Source: Rotaria socialis (lineage: Eukaryota > Rotifera > Eurotatoria > Philodinida > Philodinidae). Taken from it: a stretch of 64,000 bases of DNA. Under the pieces are notes generated by a model. It was not told the DNA's origin, ran no database searches, and saw only the letters and a program-made list of their open reading frames with translations. Within the stretch, counting starts at the first letter, position 1. Each line of letters begins with the position of its first letter. A program made the translations under genes and the position numbers. Positions 25,219-35,623 of this stretch are shown in pieces. The stretch spans positions 27,045-91,044 of the forward strand of contig CAJNYU010001808.1 of NCBI GenBank assembly GCA_905331475.1. Reading direction: 5' to 3'.

Positions 25219-25584
25219 TAGGGATGTAACAATACCATTTGGAGACGCCTAAAGATGGTCAATCTTCATAATGAAGATGTACCAATACCAACCAATACGT
25301 TGTGTCACTTATAACCAACAAACTTAGCTCTACCTGATAGGAGAATAAAACATACCAATACCAACAGAAAGTATCCCCAGTATTGGTAAAAAAACGGTAA
25401 TTTTCACCAATACTCACCAATACTGGGGATAGTTTCTGTTGGTATTGGTATGTTTTATTCTCCTATCAGGTAGAGCTAAGTTTGTTGGTTATAGGTGATA
25501 CAAAGTATTGGTTGGTATTGGCACACCTTCATTATGAAAATTGACCATCTTTAGGTGTCTCCAAATGGTATTGTTACATCCCTA
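25219..25584. mobile_element. Palindromic hAT-type element with 8-bp TSD
   Basis: The element starts tagggatgtaacaatacca and ends with the reverse complement, tggtattgttacatcccta. Both arms of about 165 bp are nearly perfect inverted copies around a short centre near 25390-25430, so the whole unit is a giant hairpin. It is flanked by the exact 8-bp direct repeat ttcattag (25211-25218 and 25585-25592). An 8-bp duplication plus a (T/C)AGGGATG-type end is typical of hAT transposons. There is no coding capacity, so this is a non-autonomous copy. The TSD is perfect and the arms almost identical, suggesting fairly recent insertion. Confidence 0.88.
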
Positions 25585-25592
25585 TTCATTAG

Positions 25593-27196
25593 GAGCGGAC
25601 TCACGAAAAAATTATATTATTATTAAGAAGTATTTAAAAATATAGCGGACCAATCGTGGATAATGAATAAAAAGATGTCAGTGATAAACAAATCGAAATC
25701 GATTATTTTATTATAACTATCAAGAAAGTTCATTACCATGATCTCTTTCTAGTAGAAGAGTTTCTATAGCTTAATTATGATTATGAACGAATTGTACATA
25801 AAGTTCTTTTGATACTCATTGTGTATATTGGACTATACAGATGTACATACATCTAAAGTCACCCCGATCGATAAGTTACAGTTTATAGGAATGAAACACT
25901 CAATGTATTAGTAAATGGGTTTGTTGTTTTTGATTACTTTCAATTATTTTTTTTTGACGATATGTAGACTGTAGAAATGTTGTGTTTTGTTTTGCTGAAA
26001 AATTATTACTAGAGAGCCAATCAAGCAAAACTTTGCGGAAATCTTTCATACACAACATTGCATCAATAAAATTCTTCATTCGGTTCGTGCTTGTCAATAC
26101 ATTGATTGCAAATTTCTTCTCTATTTTCTACTAATTAATTTTTCTTATTATTATTATGTTAAGAAATTGAAATAATAATATTGTGTTTTTATTTCGTCCC
26201 TTGTAAAAAAAAAAGAAACTTCCAGATATCCTTGAAAGTAATTAAAACACAACTCATATATTCAATCGGATTGCGTCTATGACAACCGATGACAACACAC
26301 ACATGATTAATACCCGAAATTAATTCCGTCTTGCAACATGAACCTCAGTTTGTAAAAACAAGCTTTAGAAATATTCTCGATTTGTAGATCAGAAGGAACT
26401 TAGGTTTAAGAAGATGAAGGCTTCTCCGTACAAGATTATGTTGTTCTTTCGTACAACCACCTACAAAGTGACAGTCAAACAAAAGAAGATACATGAAAAG
26501 TGAATTTGTGTTATCAATATGATCAACATTCAATTGATAAACATCTCTATTAAGTCTTATTGGAAACTATTAGACACTGTCCATAAAACCTTGAACGAGT
26601 TGTTATTGAGGGATTCAGAACAATACAATCATATATCGACTATTAAAAAGCAAAGCAACATTTCATGAAGCATTTTGACGAAGAGCTCTTGGAATGCTCA
26701 AATTTCCTTATGGGATTACTTAAAGTGTCAGAGGAATGAATTCTATAGTTGAAAAGGAACCGATCGAAACAAGTGAAGTATATTCAGTTATCAGCTGCTC
26801 AATGCATATTTAAATCGTTTGAAATCCAATTATAATATCAGTAGTGTTACGATGTCTGAATGTGAAACGGCGATGAAAAACAGGCAGATGATCTTGAATA
26901 CAATCGATGGCAATCACCAGATATGAAGACTATTTTTTGTTCGTGTACATAAAAGTGCTTCTATCGATAAATAAGAATCGAAATTCTCGAAGAAAATAAT
27001 GACTAGATTAACGTAAAATAAGTAAAACAAACGTACGAAGTATACACTATCAACACCCTCTATCGTTACAACAAACTTAAGAAATCAAGTAAATAGTCAA
27101 TGTCAATAAAGCGAACAATGGCTGAGCTACACTACAGTCACCTGAGTTGTGTTTGGCATTTTCTCATTTTCTTTTGTAACAATCACTGGCCATTGA
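25593..27196. other. Gene-poor spacer
   Basis: About 1.6 kb without a supportable gene on either strand. ORFs of 60-65 codons on the minus strand (25900-26533) lack splice context and family resemblance. No repeats of note were seen. Confidence 0.5.
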
Positions 27197-27700
27197 ATGG
27201 CTTCGGAGAATAATTCTATCAGGGACAACCGTGCGTACAGCACAGATTTAAAAGGATCTCAACTGCAAGAAAATGCTCGTCGTCCGTCGAATTCGTCGAG
27301 TGCCGATCGAAACAACGTCAAGGCACAATCTCGACCACAATCGAATTCGTCGAGTGCTGATCGAGACAACGTCAAGCCACAATCTCGACCACAATCGACA
27401 ATTAAAGTTGTTGAAACTGTACCGATCGATCCGGACTATATGATAATCAGTGGCCATTTGCGTAGTAGCGTCTGTTTTGGTTATCCTGTTGCGCGAAGTA
27501 GCCATGCAAAACTAGTGCACAATGCTCAAATATTCAAAGAGCATTTTGAAATGGTTGCCTCGGAGCAACGAAGACACCCACATTCGTTTCGTCGTAAAAA
27601 GGATTGGCTCGGTCGATGGACCGAGGCGAACATCACAAGACAACGTCTCGTAAAAGAACTGCTTGAAATGCAAAAGAAGACAACTACTCCCAGTGGCTAA
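27197..27700 (+). CDS. Unknown protein with 18-residue tandem duplication
   Basis: A single-exon ORF of 167 codons, markedly richer in G+C and in CGA/TCG codons than nearby non-coding DNA. Residues 1-75 are polar and probably disordered. They contain two 18-residue copies (SNSSSADR-NVK-QSRPQ), encoded by two adjacent 54-bp direct repeats (27287-27340 and 27341-27394) with few differences. Residues 75-167 look folded: DPDYMIISGHLRSSVCFGYP, then a basic helical part (FRRKKDWLGRWTEAN) and a Lys-rich C-terminus. There is no signal peptide or membrane segment. I do not recognise the family. The balanced composition and lack of stops favour a real gene, but it could be the single exon of a larger one. 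Confidence 0.55.
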   Translation: MASENNSIRDNRAYSTDLKGSQLQENARRPSNSSSADRNNVKAQSRPQSNSSSADRDNVKPQSRPQSTIKVVETVPIDPDYMIISGHLRSSVCFGYPVARSSHAKLVHNAQIFKEHFEMVASEQRRHPHSFRRKKDWLGRWTEANITRQRLVKELLEMQKKTTTPSG

Positions 27701-29038
27701 CAGTAGAGATACTGAAATACATCAATGTACTTTTCGATCGATCGGGACGAAATACTGATGGTATGAGAACTTACTTGACGAACAAGAAAAGTACGAACAA
27801 AAGAGAATACACAAATAGGTCAGAGATCATGAGAGAGAGAGAGAGTAGCTAAAATAAATAGAAGCACAACATTAATGAACAAAGCAAATGGAAAGAAATA
27901 GAGTAGAGTAATAATTTGAACAATTGAATAGTGATTTGTCGGAGAAAATAAGCAAAATAACTAGTTGAAAGGATTCTTTGTTGTTGACAGGCAATCGCAA
28001 CATTCATAATTCTGTGGTTAAAGTCGGATTCATCTATCTATCTTTCTATGCGCACCAACCACTAGCTACGATCATGTCCACATTGTCAAGTCATGCTCAC
28101 GGTTAATAAGCACCTGGTAGCATCTCAAAATATATAAGATTTTACATAGTTGTGCTGATAGTAACCGCTCTTGTTACTTGAGTCAATCGATATTGCAAAT
28201 CAGTTTTGCCTTTCGCTTTTGTTGCTATTGTTACTTCAAAAAACGAGACTACCAACCGATCATTACGTGTGAACGGCTACGTTATCAGACTGGCCGACTG
28301 CATCCTTTCCGTAAGGAATGTAAGAATTCTATGTGTTTTTCAGAATGTATATCAGATTATGTTTGGATTGGGAATTTTGATGTTATTTTATGGTTTTTGG
28401 GGGGGACTCAGGTGTAACTAACTAGATTTATTCTTCATCACGTCAGCCATACTAGACACTTGGGAGTGTATGAACTTTCATTAGCAGTTCTACTAAATGA
28501 ATCTGATATTGTACTCGGATTGAGTCATATAAAAGAGGGCATGCCGATTGGATGTTGATTCACGGTTCCTATTGACACTTTTCTGCGAGAAAAAAATATT
28601 TATAATAAAACTCGCTTGTGATATATTGCCGTAATCAGAAGGATCTAATTCAAGAGCTGTTGACTAAATGCAATGGTGGTTCGACGATTTTCTATGATTT
28701 CTGCTAATGAATCAAGTTCTTTAATTAGCGATCATCACTGGCACACGCATCGATGTGGCAACTATGATTAATTTTAACGAATTATTCGCTGTTTTTGTTC
28801 AGTTCCATCACTGTGTAATGTTCTTGTACGCATACTCAAGCAATTACAATCATGATCATTTAGCAACCATTCTACTTAAAGGACAGCTTGATGAAATCTA
28901 TACTTTGCGTATCAACAATAGTTTCAAGGTTAAAAATAGGGCAGTGTCAAACATGGACTTTCATGTATCCAATAAATCAATTTCATAGTATTCTCTTCAA
29001 TTTTATTCACTAAAATCAAGAAAAACAGATCTCATATA
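27701..29038. other. Spacer without recognised gene
   Basis: 1.3 kb. A GA dinucleotide run lies at about 27830-27846 and a G run at about 28400-28406. ORFs at 28178-28421 and 28755-28988 show no family resemblance or splice context and are not called. Confidence 0.45.
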
Positions 29039-29853
29039 TCAATTGGCTTGTCTGTCAACAGCTCGACGAAGAAAATCATCAATAACAATTTCGTTTGTTT
29101 GTGGAAGTAAGATGTATGATCCATCTGATTTCAATCGATTGAATGTACTTTTAGCTTTTTCTATGAAGATCTCTTTGGCAACAGCAGCAAATATATCCGT
29201 TATGTATACTTTATCGGAATTTTTCGAAGTCATGTCTGTGATCATTCGAAGTAATTGTTTGATAGTCTCATCTTTCTGCTCCTTGACCTTACTATTAAAG
29301 CAGAGATAGCGTTGATCGCATCGTTTGAGAAGTTGATCTAATCGATGAGTTTGCGGTAATTGTGATAAATATATATCTAATGTGATTTCTTCGTCCTCAA
29401 ATTCATCACCATGCGTGAAAATAATGATCGTATGATTGATTGCCGTTTGACCAAAGATTTCGCTTAGACAATCGGCTGCTTGTTTTTCTTAGGCTGTCAG
29501 CTGTTCATTCATATGCTGTACCAAACTCATGTTGTATTGCCTTGTATGCTATATTAGGATCAAGAAATTCCGGTGTATCCACAAGAAATAATCTTTTCTG
29601 TTCGAAGTCTCGAGCACCATAAGCACATTTCGTTGTGACACCAATAGGACTCTTTCCAGACTTGAGATATTTCTCATCAAGTATGATATTACCGACTGAA
29701 ATTTTGCCTTTATCAGCAAACAAATCAACTCTTTAGGATAGTTTCAATGTATATGCTTCACCTGTGCCAGTTCTACCGAGTAAAATCGTCCGAATTTCAT
29801 TATCTGCTTCAGTTGCTAGAGATTTGATTTGAGTAGTACTCGCTATCTTCAAC
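29039..29853 (-). pseudogene. Broken AIG1/GIMAP-type GTPase
   Basis: The translated remains are collinear with the AIG1 (avrRpt2-induced/GIMAP) GTPase domain. IRTILLGRTGTGE (about 29757-29795) stands where the G1 P-loop GxxGxGKS should be; SPIGVTTKCAYGA is the G2 area; KRLFLVDTPEF is the G3 strand (usually DTPG). INHTIIIFTHGDEFED matches the FTHGD box after G3, and QRYLCFNSK the later NRYxxFNN box. Breaks seen: an in-frame TAA at 29733-29735 just after the P-loop, a TGA at 29505-29507, and a frame change directly after it. The P-loop Lys-Ser and the G3 Gly are also lost. It ends at a TAA near 29039. The 5' end is placed at a splice-acceptor-like tgtag at 29854. Confidence 0.75.
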
Positions 29854-30216
29854 CTACAATATCGCAATCATTGATACATCATAGAAAATAAGAAATAAAA
29901 TATTTAAACAAGAGCATTTACTACAAAGCACAACAGAGCTTGCTTGACTTCTTTTTGGTAAAATAGCATAATTCTATTTTATTTGTTATAGACGATGAAC
30001 ATAGTTGGATAATCATGTCTTTATTCTAGTCTAATTCTGGCATATATACTAAGTAAAGAAAACCCTGAACATTTGTTTCTTCAAACATCTCACTAAAGCA
30101 TGTTTTATAAAGAAAACGTATCTGAGAATATTCTTTGTCATATAAAAGGATTCCGTCTAACGACAACTTTTAGTGTGCAATAAAAATCTTAACGAAACCC
30201 GAGACAAATAGAATTT

Positions 30217-30278
30217 GGGTGTGGATGTGGATGTAAGTGAATAATAGTAAAATCCACACCCACACCCACACCCACACC
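30217..30278. repeat. Interstitial telomere-like repeats (CCCACA/TGTGGG)
   Basis: From 30254 to 30278 there are four units of CCCACA (ccacacccacacccacaccc and onward), the reverse complement of TGTGGG, the telomeric unit reported for the bdelloid Adineta vaga. Thirty bases upstream (30217-30233) lies gggtgtggatgtggatg, a degenerate G-strand block in the opposite orientation. The two blocks thus face each other around a short AT spacer. Confidence 0.75.
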
Positions 30279-30436
30279 GTTGTCCATCTTCATTTTAATC
30301 GTTGCTATCGCATGTAAAAATTAAATGTCGAAATACTTCATTGGGTTGTTCGGAAGTTTTATCTTATGATTCGTTAGAACAATACGAAAAGTTTAAATGT
30401 AAATACTTGATTCCAACATGTTCCGAATGCATGCAG

Positions 30437-30750
30437 CCCATGTAAAAAAATTGGATTAGTAATCAAATTAAAAATCTATTATAATGGCACTATTTTTATC
30501 TGATTTTATTCAGATTTTTCAACCTCAAACGGCAGATTATTTTTGATTTTGATCTTATTTTAATCGATTATAATAGTTTCGTAGGTAATCAATTAAAATT
30601 GATTAAAACAGAAGCAAAACCAAAAATAATGTGCCTTTTAAGGTTGACAAATCTGATTAAAATCAGATTATAATAGTGCCACTAAAATAGATTTCCAATC
30701 GCGTCAAAATCAATTACAATCAAATTTTTTACGATTTTGTTTTACATGGG
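30437..30750. mobile_element. Foldback element, about 314 bp
   Basis: It starts cccatgtaaaaaaattgg and ends with ...gttttacatggg. The arms are imperfect inverted copies: aaatctattataatggcact near 30470 mirrors agtgccactaaaatagattt near 30675, and the atctgatt...aatcagat words pair too. The central 120 bp is AT-rich. No clean target duplication was found (flanks atgcatgcag / aaacaatact). Likely a non-autonomous DNA element of unknown superfamily, with no ORF. Confidence 0.6.
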
Positions 30751-30927
30751 AAACAATACTTGTATCAAAATTCAACGAACATATTCAACTATCTGGTAAC
30801 TGTGCTTCATGTCAAATTCGATGTACAATTTGTTAATCGTTTATTACAAAACGAAATAGTTTTAGAGATCATTTTCAGGAATGTTCCATGAATAGATTGA
30901 AGAATGTGTTTGCTGAAATAGCTAGAT

Positions 30928-31118
30928 CTCGAACGACAACAACAAACATTGCCTTTAACTACAGAGCAAAGAAATCTATCGTTGCTTCAAAAAGTATCCA
31001 ATACATTATATTTGACTGAAGAACAACGGCTAAATCTACGATTATCACCGAATTTAGTTGATGTTGATATGATCCGACAAGCACAAGAACGTGAATGTGG
31101 TCGTTTGCATCATATATT
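30928..31118 (+). pseudogene. Orphan exon-like coding fragment
   Basis: An open stretch of about 63 codons beginning right after an acceptor-like aaatag and ending near a GT. It reads with coding-like composition (LTEEQRLNLRLSPNLVDVDM, then RQAQERECGRL), predicted helical and charged. No start codon, no matching neighbouring exon and no recognised family. It may be a relic exon of a lost gene, or a real exon whose partners I cannot see. Confidence 0.3.
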
Positions 31119-31802
31119 GTTAATGATAGTATTTATTTTGTGTAACTGGAGAAAAGCGCCATGTCTTCTTTAGATTATTTCGTTTTCTGATTTTCTAGAA
31201 ATCAGTATCTTTACCTTTTGATATATATTTGACGTGCCTACGTTGCATTTGCAAAATACATCTGTGAAGACATCTCTCTTATTACACTATATTGCTACTC
31301 GTTAGGCTTAGTCATGTCGCACATTTTCGAGTGTCTCTCCGATAAATACATTGTATTCTCTTTCGTACTGATACTTTTTTTGTTTGGTTGTTCAATGCGA
31401 GGACCATTAAAAGCGCTTGAATTTAGTGCAACGAGAAATCATATTATAGTCAGTATTAGTACATCTTTTTATCATCTTCTATTTACGAGATTCTATCCAA
31501 ATCAACACAGCAAACAATCCAATTTAATGATTATTTAGCAAAGCTTATCACATATGTCTATGATATATTTATAGAGCATTTCAAATATAATGAATTGACG
31601 TCTTTTTTAATTGTTTTGCTCTGTGAGATTTTATTTTTGCGTCATACAAAAAACAACATCCTTGCTAAAAAAATAACACAAAATCAAGTTGTTGATAGTT
31701 TTTTGAGATTTCTTATTGAGAAAAACAATTTCAACACAACGAAAGTGATTTTAGAAAGATAATATTTTTCATGCGTATTGATTAGTTTCAAGGAAAATAG
31801 AT
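31119..31802. other. Spacer
   Basis: Nothing supportable in about 680 bp; a 74-codon hydrophobic ORF at 31314-31538 lacks context. Confidence 0.4.
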
Positions 31803-34121
31803 TCAAGTTGGCTTTTTCGATTTGCTTTTTCTCTTCTCAACTATCTGGCTAATACGTTTAAGTTCAAATTCAGCCGATACTCGAGCTGGATTTCCTGGTG
31901 GAAGAGTTTTGGTGTAAATATCGACAACACGTTCAAAAGTTTGTTTAGCATTATCGAGTAATCGTAGATCGAATTGAATAGCGCCCATAGTTTCCAACAA
32001 TTCTGCCACTACGTCTGAATCCGATGAAAGATTTCGTTCAAAAATAGTCAATGCTCGTGTACACATTTCGAGAGCTTGACGATGCTTTCCTGAATCTTGA
32101 TAAACGTTGCCGAGCGTTGCCAAAGTAGTACCGACGCTAACTTCGTTGACAGGTTGCTGTGCCTCTTGCAAAGTTAAACAACGTTCTATTGCAGCGATAG
32201 CCTGGTCAAATTCTCGGCGAGCACAATAAGCATTGCCAATGGCAAGTAGGCTAGATGACTGAGCAGCAATATCATCAGGATGAATTTTTTCACGAATACC
32301 AAGAGCACGTTGATGATAATCTAACGCTAAATCATACTGACCACGAAGATGATGAATATGACCTAAGTCAAACAATGTTTCACATATATCTTCGCCTTTC
32401 TGATAATAGATATTAAATTAAATTTGGTTTATGATAGTTTTAACTCCATATCTAACCTGTTCTAGAATTTTCAATGCTCGTGTCTGACATTCCAATGCAT
32501 ACTCGTAGTCTCTGTTCTTCTCAACACACAGTCGTCCAATCATGTTCAGGATTCGAGCAGAAACAGGTGCTTGAATATTCCGAAACGTAGCTAATGCTAA
32601 ATCGATTTCACCTTGTTCCAAATATTTCTGTGCTTTCAGTTCATCGGCGTTGCGAATTAAACTTTGAAAACAGATTAAAATAAACTAATCATTCTATAGA
32701 AACAACTATCAAACAATCTGATGTCTTTATAATACCTGGTGGGAATGGAATTTGCTGATGTGTTTGCTAGAGATGGTGGTGGTGGTGGTGGTGGAGGAGG
32801 AGGAGGAGTTTCAACTCGAGGAACTGCCAAAATTTCATCGAGTATTGCTTGAATTGATTGATCATGATGTTCTTTAAAATATTCTTGCGCAATAGTTTGC
32901 CCATCGGTGACTGCTGGTTTCATTTTAATGACTGACATTGGTCCTCGATGGACATTAATCACTCGAAATGAAATTGAAACACCGAATAGAATCACATTTG
33001 ATGACGTTTTATTTGATACTTGACTGTACATACTTGTCGAATCACAATCAATTTTAAAGAGAACCGACAGTAGATCAGAACGATAGTTGGGCAATGATGC
33101 CAATGACAAAGCATTTGTTCTTGATTTAGTACATGGAAAAAAGTCACTTGTACACACAAGTTTACCAACATGACTTTCAAATCGATCTAGAACTGCTGTA
33201 GTTAATTTCATTCCTCGATAAAATTGATCACTCAATCTATGTTTCGGTTGTTGCTGAAAGAAACGATATGTATCAATGAACATAAATCGACACACTTTCA
33301 ATTGCTCTAAATTGCGAAAATGAATGGCGTGAAGAAGAAAATGATTTGGGAATGGTGAATGAAAACACCATTGAAGAACATCAGATGATCGATAGGATTT
33401 TCCGAAATCTTCGATCATTTCCATTATTCGTCCATTGTCTCGATAGTACATTCGAGTCATTTCAATGAAGTCAGATTTATTTGAAAATGACTTTTTATTT
33501 GTTAGCTAAACAAAATAATTCATTTTTTCAAGATCTATGTTTGAATGATGTGAAAAAATCACTTGCCTCGTCTCTCCACAACTGATACCATAGAAACGAA
33601 GTCTCCTCTTCGAATGAAAAATTTTCCAGTCGAATTTGTTCGAAAATTTCGACTGTGTCCTTCAATGATCGAAATAGTTGTTCTTGTTGAGTGAAAACAC
33701 CAATTAATTTTGGAAAATCACCTTTGATATCACGAGGATTGGAATCTACGATAAATATTGCTTCAACATTTTCCATCTTATGAACCGTCATCAATAATTC
33801 TATGTTATAAATTGAGCAGATGAAGAAGACACTCTCCTTAGTTGATCGTATTGCATCTAAACAAGAGCTGGAAGTCGAATAACATCGAGTCGAATCGTTT
33901 ATTGATCGCAGGAAAGCAAGCATATTCGGTGACGATGACCCTTCAGCATCCAAGCGGATAAAAACAAGATTTTCATGATTATCATCTCTTCTGATCAGCC
34001 GGCGATCACTTTGAGAAGCATTCTCGACTTTGACAGATGAATCTATTTTCTTTGCCATGCTGGTCATTGATCTGGGTGCATTAATTACATTGGATGAAGA
34101 AACAGATTTTGCAGCATTCAT
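31803..34121 (-). CDS. ART-TPR protein: arginine ADP-ribosyltransferase-like domain plus TPRs
   Basis: Four exons: 33567-34121, 32736-33505, about 32457-32662, 31803-32375 plus a short in-phase extension to about 32400. The N-terminal about 150 residues are Ser-rich then globular. The middle follows animal-type R-S-E ADP-ribosyltransferases: MTRMYYRDN, LSDQFYRGMKL (conserved Arg) and VGKLVCTSDFF. The usual STS reads PCT, and the ExE site before LFGVSISFRV has no Glu, so activity is doubtful. A run of 11 Pro (near 32780-32815) links to kinesin-light-chain-type TPRs (GHIHHLRGQYDLALDYHQRA and three more repeats). The first intron (33506-33566) begins GCAAGT after AG, a GC-AG intron. At the ART/TPR splice the frame is off by one base (see findings). 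The start at 34121 is the first ATG. Confidence 0.72.
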
Positions 34122-35623
34122 TACTTGACAAACAATATTCAAATTATCTAAAGAAAATAGTTCACAGTTAAATTGAAATTCTGCTCAAAAATATTCTGAA
34201 CTTTATTGAGCACTCAAGTTTCTCCGAACGTTTATTTCTTTTTTCTTTTACCAAATTGATGCATTTAGTAAAACTTCTTTCAGCTTTATTTTATCTAATC
34301 ATCTTTTCCAAATTTTAAAACTGAAGTACATTTAAATTGAATTCGGCTTATATTCCAAATCAAAGATTTTTTTCGGCCACGTAATTCTATCGAAATGCAT
34401 TGATTCTTCGTATACAAACTGAAAAACTAGTCATAAAAAATTCTTGATCAAAGATATTCTACTAGACTCACTGACTTCTATTGCAACGGTTACGAACAAA
34501 AACCAATGCTTTGACTCGTATAATCCATCGTTTCTTTTTTTTTGCGCTTGTGATCCGATAAAAACAAAATGCGCAAATAAATCATTTCGTCACTCAACGT
34601 ACATCAACGGTAAAGTGTGTCAAAACAAAAAAAGTTGATTGTACAAATAAATACTTTGTTGTTGGCTTTGCACACAGATGCACAGCAAACATGCCGCTGA
34701 ATGAAAACGTTTTTTTCAGCGCACGCAAATAATTTTAACGTTCGCATCAACGAGGCAAATTTTGATGATCTGAAATGCACCGCAATCGGTTATTAAAATA
34801 TGACTTCTTTTCCATCAAACGATGAAATTTGACGACACATTCGCTCTCAAATTCTTTCGCATTGAATATTTTGACTTTTACGTTTTCTTTTGAGTTTTAT
34901 ATGAATATAGAAATAGTATGCTGCGAAAATAATAAGCTACTAGGTAGATGTGTTTGTAATACTGTATCAACTTCTGATACGAATCATTATATTTGTGATC
35001 ATCTTACTTAAACATATTTCGAAGATTTTTCTTCTCATGCAGATTAGATTCTCTATCTTCATGGCACTGTATACATAAATCTAACCAAATAACGTGAATC
35101 CCAACAATACATATTAAATTTAAACTTTGAATTCGAATTGTGGAAAAGTAATCAATGCGTTTAAAAAGTAATCAGTAGTGGACTATAAGACAAACGTTTA
35201 AAACATACTCTCAGTAGGATTGCACAGGCATGCACAGTTGTGAGGTATTTTAGATCAGAATCAGATGAATATGAAATGATGGAATTTAGAATCTAGATCA
35301 AATTTACTGTGCAAATCGAAGCGTATTTATGCTTGAAGACAAACAAAAACAAGTGTTTTATTTCAAGCATCGTTCTTAGAAGAAAATTTCTCAGACGAAC
35401 TAAAATGGAAAGAATAAAATTATTTTATGAGGTCATTTGATTATAGTTCATATATTCTTTTATTAATGAGAAAAAAGAGTGATTGAATAGAATAAGAAAA
35501 GTAAAATGATTAGTAAGAAAAATGAATAGAGAACTATTTGAATTGAAAGAGAATAAAAAAAATTATTAGAAAAAAAAATAGTACGCTCTTTATTGAACAT
35601 AATTTAAATCTCTCGATGCTCAT
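34122..35623. other. Spacer without recognised gene
   Basis: 1.5 kb of AT-rich sequence. Some ORFs of 60-64 codons occur on the plus strand, with no support. It probably includes the ART-TPR promoter and the 3' UTR of the adhesin-like gene. Confidence 0.45.

Noticed and set aside
31314..31538. A 74-codon hydrophobic ORF as a small membrane protein.
   Set aside because: AT-rich composition, no splice or promoter context and no recognisable motif; likely chance.
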